From assembly GCA_965206365.1 (NCBI GenBank), contig CBDBJL010000019.1, positions 60,702-124,701 of the forward strand: a stretch of DNA of 64,000 nt, given 5' to 3'. The notes below the pieces were generated by a model. The model saw nothing but the letters and a program-made list of their open reading frames with translations. It had not been told where the DNA came from and ran no database searches. Positions within the stretch are counted from its first letter, which is position 1; every line of letters begins with the position of its first letter. Positions 27,428 through 35,873 of the stretch are shown here, piece after piece. The position numbers and the translations under genes were made by a program. The DNA is from CBDBJL01 sp965206365 (GTDB taxonomy: Bacteria > Pseudomonadota > Alphaproteobacteria > JABAAW01 > JAHZMA01).

Positions 27428-28636
27428 TTAGCTACGATAATTTGCATTTATTTTGATATAATCTTCGGTGAGATCACACGTAAAGATCTTGCCCTCGCCT
27501 TGCGCTAAGCCAATATCCACCGTAATATTAATTGTATTTCCTTTTAGATGTTGGGTTGCGTTAGCTTCACAATAATTTTCAAGTTTTTCTCCCTTGCTTA
27601 CAATTGCTTCATCTCCAATGGCTAAGGATAATGTTTCGGGTAGAGCGGGTTCGCCAGACTTACCGATTGCCATGATGATTCGCCCCCAATTTGCATCTTC
27701 GCCGGCAATTGCGGTTTTCACCAAAGGAGAATTTGCAATGGAACGCCCAATATTGCGAGCAGATTCATTATCCTTCGCGCCTTTAACAGTAATGGTGATT
27801 AATTTTTTTGCCCCCTCGCCATCACGCACAATATCACAAGCTAATGTGAGCATGACTGTTTGCAAGGCTATTTCGAAATCTTGCAAAGCTTCATCATCAT
27901 CGGTAAGTGCATTTTGCGCATGCCCGGTGGCAACAACAATAACGATATCACTTGTAGAGCTATCATTATCGATAGTAATCGCATTAAAAGTTTCCTTGAC
28001 TAATTTTCGAGTCATTTTGTTTAGAAGGTGAGGGGCCATAACCGCATCGGTAAAAATAAAACCCAACATGGTTGCCATATTAGGGGCAATCATGCCCGAA
28101 CCTTTGGCAATACCCACAATATGAATGGGTTTGCCTAAAATTTTTGTAGTTGCAGTTGTGGCTTTTGGGTAAGTATCTGTGGTCATAATGGCAGTAGCGG
28201 CATCGTGCCAACCATCTTCTTGTAAATCCTTAGATAAATCAGGTATTTTCGCAATTATTTTTTCATAAGGCAGAAATTCACCAATCACACCTGTGGATGC
28301 TTGCAGAATTTGGTTCTTGTTTAGATTTAAGGTTTCAGCGATCGTTTGCGCAATCTGCTTAGTGGCGGTTTCGCCATGTTTGCCGGTAAAAACATTCGCA
28401 TTGCCCGAATTAACAATAATTGCGCCGGCTCGCCCGGCTTTTAAGATAGGTTTTGACCAAATAATGGGTGCACCTGGAATTGAAGATTTGGTAGTTGTTC
28501 CGGCGACATAGCTATTCGGGTCTAAAGAAAATAATACGAGATCTTTCCGATTTTTATATTTAATTCCGGTTGCTACGCTCGCCATTTTTACACCTTTGAT
28601 AATGGGTAAATTGGGGAAAATAGATTCTTTAGGCAT
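27428..28636 (-). CDS. argJ: bifunctional glutamate N-acetyltransferase / amino-acid acetyltransferase
   Basis: ArgJ recycles the acetyl group from N-acetylornithine to glutamate, and some forms also make N-acetylglutamate from acetyl-CoA. The precursor cleaves itself before the nucleophilic Thr in APNMATMLGF. Other family marks are GIKYKNRKDLVL near the start, STGVIGEFLPYEKI, and a terminal YIKINANYRS. I chose the ATG at 28636 because the family starts about ten residues before the FPNLP segment. The ATG at 28711 would add 25 residues and overlap the divergent aldolase gene region. The gene lies upstream of mutT. Confidence 0.92.
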   Translation of the reverse strand: MPKESIFPNLPIIKGVKMASVATGIKYKNRKDLVLFSLDPNSYVAGTTTKSSIPGAPIIWSKPILKAGRAGAIIVNSGNANVFTGKHGETATKQIAQTIAETLNLNKNQILQASTGVIGEFLPYEKIIAKIPDLSKDLQEDGWHDAATAIMTTDTYPKATTATTKILGKPIHIVGIAKGSGMIAPNMATMLGFIFTDAVMAPHLLNKMTRKLVKETFNAITIDNDSSTSDIVIVVATGHAQNALTDDDEALQDFEIALQTVMLTLACDIVRDGEGAKKLITITVKGAKDNESARNIGRSIANSPLVKTAIAGEDANWGRIIMAIGKSGEPALPETLSLAIGDEAIVSKGEKLENYCEANATQHLKGNTINITVDIGLAQGEGKIFTCDLTEDYIKINANYRS

Positions 28637-28774
28637 TGTAAAGGTTTCAGCGATTAGGTAAGGATTATTATTGAATTTTAGATCTAAAAAATGAGCATAG
28701 ATTTGTTGCATCTATACATCGTTGATGGTAAGAGTAACAAAGTAGTTTTCAAGAGTCAATGGAAAGGCGATATT

Positions 28775-29695
28775 ATGAGGATGACTCGGACAGTTAAAAA
28801 GATTCTTAGCTTTTATGAAAGTGATAATGCTGGAACGAAAACAAACCTTGCTCGGATCTTAATGCAAGGCAAATTAGGTGGCAGTGGAAAAATGGTTATC
28901 TTGCCTGTGGATCAGGGTTTTGAACATGGGCCGGCACGTTCATTTGCGTCTAATGTAGAAGGGTATGACCCCCATTATCATTATCAATTGGCGATTGATG
29001 CTGGCTTGAATGCCTATGCGGCACCCTTAGGTTCGTTGGAAGCGGGCGCGGATAGTTTTGCAGGGCAAATTCCAACAATTTTGAAAATTAATTCATCTAA
29101 TAGTTGGGCAACGATTCGTGATCAAGCGGTAACAGCATCCGTACGAGATGCTTTAAGAATAGGTGCTAGCGCAATCGGGTTTACGATTTACCCAGGTTCA
29201 GAATCACAATTTGAGATGATGGAAGAAATTAAAGAGCTGGCATGTGAGGCGAAATCTTATGGTTTGGCGGTTGTGATTTGGTCGTATCCGCGTGGAGGTA
29301 AATTATCAAAAGATGGTGAAACAGCCCTAGATGTTACCGCCTATTCGGCTCATCAAGCTGCTTTGCTGGGAGCGCACATTATTAAGGTGAAATTGCCAAC
29401 AATGCATTTAGAACAGGCAGAAGCGAAGGAAGTTTATGAAAAGCATGCAATTCCTTTAACCCGGTTATCGGAACGAGTGGCACATATTGTTCAATCTTCT
29501 TTTGCCGGTAGAAGAATCGTTGTTTTTTCAGGTGGAGGAGCCAAGGGGCTTGATTCTCTTTACGAGGAGGTTAGAAATATTCGCGATGGTGGGGGCAATG
29601 GTTCAATTATTGGGCGGAATTCATTTCAGCGACCTCGGACGGAAGCATTGGATATGTTAGCCAAATTGATCGCAATCTATCGCAATCAATTCTAG
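28775..29695 (+). CDS. fbaB: class I fructose-bisphosphate aldolase (FbaB/DhnA type)
   Basis: The 306-residue DeoC/FbaB-like Schiff-base aldolase cleaves fructose 1,6-bisphosphate in the glycolytic/gluconeogenic pathway. Recognisable segments are ILPVDQGFEHGP, IGASAIGFTIYPGS, GLAVVIWSYPRG and HIIKVKLPT, where the Lys should form the imine. FSGGGAKG gives the phosphate site. The ATG at 28775 follows GGAAAGG by about seven bases and fits the family N-terminus. An ATG at 28691 would add 28 residues unlike the family. It is divergent from argJ. Confidence 0.9.
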   Translation: MRMTRTVKKILSFYESDNAGTKTNLARILMQGKLGGSGKMVILPVDQGFEHGPARSFASNVEGYDPHYHYQLAIDAGLNAYAAPLGSLEAGADSFAGQIPTILKINSSNSWATIRDQAVTASVRDALRIGASAIGFTIYPGSESQFEMMEEIKELACEAKSYGLAVVIWSYPRGGKLSKDGETALDVTAYSAHQAALLGAHIIKVKLPTMHLEQAEAKEVYEKHAIPLTRLSERVAHIVQSSFAGRRIVVFSGGGAKGLDSLYEEVRNIRDGGGNGSIIGRNSFQRPRTEALDMLAKLIAIYRNQF

Positions 29696-29786
29696 TTGGC
29701 AAAGTTTTGGTATCCTAATAGATGTTGTGTAAAAATTAAAAATACCGTTTACTGTCCTTACCATGATCTGATAAGCAGTTGCCCGC

Positions 29787-29824
29787 ATGGTTAGAAATGG
29801 TTAGAGTAAAATGGTTAGAGTAAG
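29787..29824 (+). repeat. short direct repeats upstream of the RND efflux genes
   Basis: The motif ATGGTTAGA occurs three times in 38 bases (29787, 29797, 29811); the last two copies extend to ATGGTTAGAGTAA. They end about 52 bases before the adaptor gene, where a regulator could bind. No known operator is recognised. Confidence 0.4.
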
Positions 29825-29876
29825 ATAATTTTTGTCGAAGATTTTTATAGGAATTTCTTAAAAATAGGGGGATGAT

Positions 29877-31301
29877 ATGGCAGGTAAAAAGAATATGGAG
29901 GATAAAAAACAATCAAACAAACAAGTAGAAGAACCAATGGTTGCATCTACTTCCAAACAAACCTCTGCAACACGACCCAAATTTATCTGGGTAAAAAAAA
30001 TATTCTACCCTATTTTAAGGATCCCTGCATATATTATTTTTATATTGGATTATCTCGTTGCTTTTATTGTAAAAATAATCAAATCATTATTTCTGTTTAT
30101 CCAAAATATTATGTTGAAACCAATTCATAAGACCAAATTTTATGTTTGGTATCAAGGATTGTCAGATTCACCCCGTTTGGCATTTTGGGTGGTAATTTTT
30201 ACATTTTTCTGGATTTTTTCCGGTTCTGTTACTGAAGAAAATTTATTTGATGAACAAAGCAATTTAACTCAGAAACGTAGCGTTCAAGTGAAGTGGATTC
30301 AGGTGCAATCTTATCAGGCTGTGATTAATATTTCCGGCATTACTCAAGCAGATAATCGGGTTGTTATTCTTGCGCAAACTACTGGAACAGTAGCAGAAAT
30401 TACGAAGCCAAAAGGAAGTGATTTGCAAGCGAATGAAGTTTTTTTATTATTGGATAATAAAATTAGGATTGCAGAGTTAAAACAGGCACAGGCAACGTAT
30501 AATCAGAGGAGATTAGAAAATAATGCTGCAGCAACGCTTGCCAAAGGAGGCTATCAATCGCGCGTACGGGCAACAGAGGTGCAAGCTAATTTTGCGCATG
30601 CGGAAGCGGCGTTGGCACAAGCGCAGTATAATTTAGAAAAAAGTCGTTTTAGTGCACCCTTTGAAGGCACGTTAATATCTTTGCCTTTGGGGATCGGGGA
30701 TACGGTTTCTTTAGGAACAGAAATTGGTACTGTGATTGATTTAGATCCGATTAAAGTGATCGGCTATGTTTCACAAGAGGAAGTAGAAAAATTATCGGGC
30801 TTGGGTGAGGTTGATATTGTGGTTGCGGATCAAATATATCAGGGTAAATTACAATTTATTTCCTCATCGGCAAATGATCGAACGCGCTCGTTTGAGGTGG
30901 AAGCGATATTACCCAATGGCGATTATCAAATTCGTGATGGTGTTCCTGCAGTTTTGCGGTTGTTGCAAAAAGCGCAAAAGGCGCATTTTATTTCTTCGGG
31001 TTGGCTTACCTTAGATAGCCAGGGCAATGTTGGTGTACGTGCTGTTGAAAATAATATTACGTTATTCCATCCGATTCAAATTATTGAAGATACGGGTGAG
31101 GGGATCTGGGTAACGGGTTTGCCAGAACAGGTTCAGTTAATTATTGTTGGACAAGAGGCTGTGGTTATTGGGGAAGAGGTGATTGCCGTTAGCGATGGGG
31201 AGCAAACTGTGTTACCAAAAACATCAATTCAAAAAAAGAAGGTAACTGTTAAAAGCCTAGAAACATTAGAAAAAGAAGCTGCTGAGCAGGCAGAGCAATA
31301 A
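29877..31301 (+). CDS. RND efflux periplasmic adaptor (membrane fusion protein)
   Basis: The 474-residue protein has an unusual N-terminal half: a Lys/Gln-rich cytoplasmic start, a hydrophobic stretch at about 42-75 and a second membrane segment at about 100-118 (LAFWVVIFTFFWIFSG). The normal adaptor order follows: a barrel-sandwich/lipoyl part (SGITQADNRVVILAQTTGTV), an alpha hairpin (AELKQAQATYNQRRLE to QAQYNLEKSRFSAPFEG), and a beta-barrel. It joins an inner-membrane RND pump to an outer-membrane channel. It is 23 bases upstream of the pump gene. No outer-membrane factor gene is next to it. Confidence 0.88.
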   Translation: MAGKKNMEDKKQSNKQVEEPMVASTSKQTSATRPKFIWVKKIFYPILRIPAYIIFILDYLVAFIVKIIKSLFLFIQNIMLKPIHKTKFYVWYQGLSDSPRLAFWVVIFTFFWIFSGSVTEENLFDEQSNLTQKRSVQVKWIQVQSYQAVINISGITQADNRVVILAQTTGTVAEITKPKGSDLQANEVFLLLDNKIRIAELKQAQATYNQRRLENNAAATLAKGGYQSRVRATEVQANFAHAEAALAQAQYNLEKSRFSAPFEGTLISLPLGIGDTVSLGTEIGTVIDLDPIKVIGYVSQEEVEKLSGLGEVDIVVADQIYQGKLQFISSSANDRTRSFEVEAILPNGDYQIRDGVPAVLRLLQKAQKAHFISSGWLTLDSQGNVGVRAVENNITLFHPIQIIEDTGEGIWVTGLPEQVQLIIVGQEAVVIGEEVIAVSDGEQTVLPKTSIQKKKVTVKSLETLEKEAAEQAEQ

Positions 31302-31324
31302 AGAAAAAGGTTAGGGGTAGAAAC

Positions 31325-34300
31325 ATGTCACTTATTGATTTGGGAATAAAGCGTTCGCGTACAGTGGTAATGTTACTGATTTTATTGCTTTATACCGGAG
31401 GGCTTGCCTATCGCGATATTTCAAAAGAATCAGCACCAGATGTAGCGATTCCAGTGATTTATGTTTCTACGTCGCTGAAAGGGATTTCTCCGCTGGATGC
31501 TGAAAGATTGTTAATTAAGCCCATCGAAAAAGCGGTTGCGCGTGTTGAAGGCATTAAAGAATTAAGTTCCACAGGCTATTTGGGTGGCGGGAATGTTGTG
31601 TTGGAATTTGACGCAGGTTTTGATGTTGATCAGGCTTTGCAAGATGTTCGTGAAGAAGTGGATCGGGCAAAAGGTGAATTGCCTGTAGATGCGGATGAAC
31701 CTTCGATCTCAGAGGTAAATGTGAGCCTATTTCCGGTGATGCAAATTTCATTATCTGGTGATATTGATGAAAAATTGCTGTTATCGCATACGAAAATACT
31801 TTCTGAAGCCATTGAAACGATTCCACAGGTTTTAAGTGCTGATATTGATGGCGAGCGTGATGAAGTGGTTGAATTGATTATTAACCCTGAGAAATTACAA
31901 TCCTACAAAATTACTCCGACACAAATTATTTCCGCAGTAAATTCGTCTAATTTATTGGTGGCGGCTGGTAATTTAGAAGGTGAATCAGGTAGATTTTCGG
32001 TAAAAGTTCCTGGACTTATTGAAAATTTTGAAGATATTAATCAATTTCCAATTATTTCGGTTGGAGAATCTGTGGTTACGCTTTCGGATATTGCGGATAT
32101 TAAACGAAAATTAAAGGATGTTACCACCTATTCACGTTTGAATGGGAAAAGTGCTTTTACAATTTCGGTGGTAAAACGTACGGGAGAAAATATTATTCAA
32201 ACATCGGAAAATGCGCGCGCTATTGTTACTGAGATAACTCAAAATTGGTCGCCAGAAATTAAAATTGATATTACACAAGATGAAGCCAAAAATATTAAAA
32301 ATTCATTGGTTAGTTTGCAAAATTCGGTGATTAGTGCGGTAATTTTAGTGATGATTGTGATTTTGGCAACGTTAGGATTGCGCCCTTCTTTGCTGGTGGG
32401 GATTTCAATTCCTGGATCATTTCTAAGTGGTATTATGGCTTTGCATATTATGGGAATTACTTTGAATTTTGTGGTTTTGTTTGGCTTGGTTATGTCGGTG
32501 GGATTGTTGGTAGATGGCGCGATTGTGGTGGTGGAATATGCTGAGAGAAAGATTGAAGAAGGTTTCGAGGTCGTAGAGGCTTTTCGGTTGGCGTCAAAAA
32601 AAATGGCATGGCCAATTATCGCATCAACGGGAACAACTTTGGCGGCTTTTATGCCTTTGTTATTTTGGCCTGGTATTGTTGGTGAATTTATGGGTTACCT
32701 TCCCCTTACGGTTATTTTTATTCTTACTTCTTCTTTAATTATGGCATTGTTTTTCATGCCGATCTTAGGCGGCTGTTTCGGGATTACTTTGCGTTATCTG
32801 GTTGCATTTTTGGGTGGGATCGTTTTATCTTCGCTATTTTCGGGTATTTCTGGCTTGATTTCACCAATTTTAGGTTTTGTTGGGCAAGTTTTGGGTATGC
32901 TTTATGGTGCTGTGAAAAGTTATCAAACGATTGGGCTGTGGGTACAAGAAAGAATTGATAATGAAAGTGTTGTTTTGAAGGATAAAAAAATTGTGGATAG
33001 TAAGGAAGGTTTGGTTGATCTACAAAAATTGGGTCAATTCACTCAAAACTATATTGCACTTCTTGAAAATTGGGCGTTAAAAAAACCAGGGCGTATTATT
33101 GGTTACGGGGTTTTAGCCATGGTGGTCTCTTGGGTTATGTATGCGGCTTTGGGGCGAGGGGTAGAATTTTTTCCACAGGGCGATTCTGAAAGAGGCATTT
33201 TATTAATTCATGCAACAGGTAATTATTCCATTGCCGAACGTAATGATTTGGTATGGCAAGTTGAACAAGAAATTCTGGAGTTTCAAAAAGAAACTGGTGA
33301 AATTAAAAGCATTACTAGCAATGCGGGCGATTTAGGTTCCTCAAATAATCGAGCCGATGATGTGATTGGTGTTTTAAATTTAGAATATGTTAATTGGCGT
33401 TCCCGGCGGGTTAGTCAACAGATTCTCAAAGATATTAATCAGCGCATTCAAAATATTGCTGGTATTTATGTAGAGGCGCAAGAACAACAGAATGGGCCAC
33501 CTACCGGCAAGCCGATTAATATTGAATTTAGCGGTAGTAGTTTTGAAGATTTGATCACAGCAACTCATATTGTGCATCGTTATTTAGAAAAATTACCCGG
33601 GATTCGTGATTTGGAAAATAGTTTAAGTTCCCCAGGGATTGAATGGCAATTAAATGTGAATCGCGAAGAAGCTTATAAATATAATATTAACATTAACACG
33701 ATTGGAAATTATATTCGTATGGTAACCAATGGTATTAAAGTGAGTTCTTATCGCCCTAATGACAGTAATGATGAAATTGATATTATCTTACGTTTGCCCA
33801 CTGAATTGCGTTCGATTGAACAATTAGATCAAATTAGAATTAACACCCCTGAAGGGGATATTCCTATGAGTAATTTTGTTACGCGTGAAGCTGTTGTGAA
33901 AACCCCACAAATCAGGCGTTTAGAGCAAAAACGGATATCCTTTGTGAAGTCAGATTTAGAAAAAGGGGTTTTGGCGCGTAAGCAATTACGCATTATTCAA
34001 AAAGCGATACCAACACTAGATTTGCCGAAAACAGTGAAAGTAATTTATCGTGGCGAGAATCAGGATCAAGCGGAAGCGAGTGCATTTTTAAGCAAAGCTT
34101 TTGGGGTGGCACTTTCAGTGATGGCACTTATTTTATTGACGCAATTTAATTCTTTTTATCAATGCGTGCTTATTTTATCGGCGGTGATTATGTCGACTCT
34201 TGGGGTGATGCTAGGTTTGTTAATTATTCGCCAACCCTTTGGGATTATTATGTCGGGGATTGGAATTATTTCATTAGCGGGAATTGTGGTGAATAATAAT

Positions 34301-34666
34301 ATTGTTTTGATTGATACTTTTAATGATTTAATGAAACGCAGTGCCGGCAATGTTAGGCAATCTATTATTCAGGCTTGTGCGCAAAGGCTACGCCCAGTTT
34401 TGATGACAACAGCAACAACGATGCTGGGGTTAGTACCGCTGGTGGTTAGGGTGGAAATCGATTTTGTCAATCGGGGCTATGCCATTGATGATCCTTCAAC
34501 AGCTTTTTGGCAACAGCTTTCGGCCGCGATTGTGTTTGGACTTGGGTTTGCCACGGTGCTGACTTTAATTGTAACGCCTTGTGGGTTGCTTTTGTTTAAT
34601 AATATGTTTGCGAAGCAGAAATTAGCACAAAACGCCAAAATGAAGTTGAAAAAAGCAACTTTGTAA
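31325..34666 (+). CDS. RND-family efflux pump, inner-membrane subunit
   Basis: The 1113-residue AcrB-like proton antiporter has 12 predicted helices, two large periplasmic loops and family motifs: SAPDVAIPVIYVST near the start, GLVMSVGLLVDGAIVVVE in TM4 with the proton-relay Asp, GIISLAGIVVNNNIVLIDT in TM10, and RLRPVLMTTATTMLGLVPL. The substrate is unknown; sequence features place it with the multidrug branch rather than the heavy-metal branch. A stretch of about 60 extra residues lies between TM6 and TM7. It is co-transcribed with the adaptor. Confidence 0.93.
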   Translation: MSLIDLGIKRSRTVVMLLILLLYTGGLAYRDISKESAPDVAIPVIYVSTSLKGISPLDAERLLIKPIEKAVARVEGIKELSSTGYLGGGNVVLEFDAGFDVDQALQDVREEVDRAKGELPVDADEPSISEVNVSLFPVMQISLSGDIDEKLLLSHTKILSEAIETIPQVLSADIDGERDEVVELIINPEKLQSYKITPTQIISAVNSSNLLVAAGNLEGESGRFSVKVPGLIENFEDINQFPIISVGESVVTLSDIADIKRKLKDVTTYSRLNGKSAFTISVVKRTGENIIQTSENARAIVTEITQNWSPEIKIDITQDEAKNIKNSLVSLQNSVISAVILVMIVILATLGLRPSLLVGISIPGSFLSGIMALHIMGITLNFVVLFGLVMSVGLLVDGAIVVVEYAERKIEEGFEVVEAFRLASKKMAWPIIASTGTTLAAFMPLLFWPGIVGEFMGYLPLTVIFILTSSLIMALFFMPILGGCFGITLRYLVAFLGGIVLSSLFSGISGLISPILGFVGQVLGMLYGAVKSYQTIGLWVQERIDNESVVLKDKKIVDSKEGLVDLQKLGQFTQNYIALLENWALKKPGRIIGYGVLAMVVSWVMYAALGRGVEFFPQGDSERGILLIHATGNYSIAERNDLVWQVEQEILEFQKETGEIKSITSNAGDLGSSNNRADDVIGVLNLEYVNWRSRRVSQQILKDINQRIQNIAGIYVEAQEQQNGPPTGKPINIEFSGSSFEDLITATHIVHRYLEKLPGIRDLENSLSSPGIEWQLNVNREEAYKYNININTIGNYIRMVTNGIKVSSYRPNDSNDEIDIILRLPTELRSIEQLDQIRINTPEGDIPMSNFVTREAVVKTPQIRRLEQKRISFVKSDLEKGVLARKQLRIIQKAIPTLDLPKTVKVIYRGENQDQAEASAFLSKAFGVALSVMALILLTQFNSFYQCVLILSAVIMSTLGVMLGLLIIRQPFGIIMSGIGIISLAGIVVNNNIVLIDTFNDLMKRSAGNVRQSIIQACAQRLRPVLMTTATTMLGLVPLVVRVEIDFVNRGYAIDDPSTAFWQQLSAAIVFGLGFATVLTLIVTPCGLLLFNNMFAKQKLAQNAKMKLKKATL

Positions 34667-34852
34667 AATAATAAAAAATAGGAATGGTTGATTCTAAAAA
34701 CTTCGTTACAATAATAGGTTGATAATTTATAATAAAATATTTGGATCTATCAGTAATTCTCAAAAAATAAATCTTTTTAGGTGATTCTAGTAAGTGTACT
34801 GGATTGTTGCTTGCTTTTTACGTTAGCTAGTTTTATTTTGAGAATAATTTAT

Positions 34853-34942
34853 GGAGAGGTGCCGGAGTGGTTGAACGGGGCGGTCTCGAAAACCGTTATG
34901 CCTGTAAAGGCATCGAGGGTTCAAATCCCTCTCTCTCCGCCA
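34853..34942 (+). tRNA. tRNA-Ser (anticodon CGA)
   Basis: A 90-base cloverleaf: acceptor GGAGAGG pairs with TCTCTCC, discriminator G and encoded CCA at 34940-34942. The anticodon loop CTCGAAA is closed by CGGT/ACCG and gives anticodon CGA, reading UCG. A long variable arm (ATGCCTGTAAAGGCAT), typical of class II serine tRNAs, precedes the GAGGG-TTCAAAT-CCCTC T-arm. It stands directly before the polysaccharide cluster. Confidence 0.97.
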
Positions 34943-34980
34943 AAATATAAATGATTAGGTGGAAGTGATAGGGTTTAGGT

Positions 34981-35871
34981 ATGGCGGATCAACAAGAATC
35001 TCAGTATAAAGGTATTATTTTGGCAGGAGGAGCAGGAACAAGGCTACGCCCGCTTACTGATTTTGTTTGCAAGCAACTTTTGCCAGTTTATGATAAACCG
35101 TTAATTTATTATCCACTGACATCGCTGATTTTGGCAGGGATTAAAGAGATTTTGATTATTAGTACGCCAAAAGATATTCCTATTTTACAAGGTGCGATTG
35201 GGGATGGAGCTCTTTTAGGGATTACTATTGAATATACAGTGCAAGCAAATCCTAATGGTATTGCTGAGGCATTTTTGCTCGCAAAAGAATTTTTAGCCGG
35301 AAGTCCTGTTTGCATGGTGCTGGGTGATAATATTTTTTATCGTTCGCATTTTGGCGATTGGGTGCAAAATGCGATGCGAACGAATCAAGGAGCTACTATT
35401 TTTGGGTTTCCAGTGAAGGATCCAGAAAGATTTGGGGTTATGGAAATTGACCAAAACCATAATAAAATTATTTCTTTGGAGGAGAAACCAAAAAATCCGA
35501 AATCAAACCTTGCTGTGGTAGGGCTTTATCTCTACGATGGCACAGTGTGTAGCAAAGCAAAAACATTACAGCCTAGCCCACGCGGTGAATTAGAGATTAC
35601 GGATTTGAATCAGCTTTATTTGCAAGCAGGGCAATTGGGATTTTACCAATTTTCGCGTGGAGATTTTTGGTTAGATGCAGGGCTTGTTAACTCGCTTAAT
35701 GATGCAGCCAATCTTGTGCGCTTAACAGAAGAATATACCGGGCTTAAAATAGGTTGCCCAGAAGAAGCAAGCTTTTTGATGGGGAATATCTCGAAAGCAC
35801 AATTGTACAAGAATGTAGAAACAATGAAAAACAGTTTTTATGGCAAATATTTAGCCAATCTTGTGGTTTAA
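34981..35871 (+). CDS. rmlA: glucose-1-phosphate thymidylyltransferase
   Basis: RmlA couples dTTP and glucose-1-phosphate to dTDP-glucose, the entry to 6-deoxy sugars. The 296-residue protein has the nucleotide-binding GGAGTRLRPLT, KQLLPVYDKPLIYYPL, LGDNIFY with the metal-binding Asp, GVMEID and the WLDAG motif. It begins the surface-sugar cluster, 38 bases after tRNA-Ser, and is followed two bases later by the fused isomerase/aminotransferase gene. Confidence 0.95.
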   Translation: MADQQESQYKGIILAGGAGTRLRPLTDFVCKQLLPVYDKPLIYYPLTSLILAGIKEILIISTPKDIPILQGAIGDGALLGITIEYTVQANPNGIAEAFLLAKEFLAGSPVCMVLGDNIFYRSHFGDWVQNAMRTNQGATIFGFPVKDPERFGVMEIDQNHNKIISLEEKPKNPKSNLAVVGLYLYDGTVCSKAKTLQPSPRGELEITDLNQLYLQAGQLGFYQFSRGDFWLDAGLVNSLNDAANLVRLTEEYTGLKIGCPEEASFLMGNISKAQLYKNVETMKNSFYGKYLANLVV

Positions 35872-35873
35872 GA

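Noticed and set aside
28691..28774. Longer N-terminus for the class I aldolase
   Set aside because: The extra 28 residues do not resemble the family; the ATG at 28775 has a better ribosome-binding site.
35754..35873. Extra 40 residues before the fused ketoisomerase/aminotransferase
   Set aside because: They lie entirely inside rmlA in another frame; the ATG right after the rmlA stop fits the cupin N-terminus.
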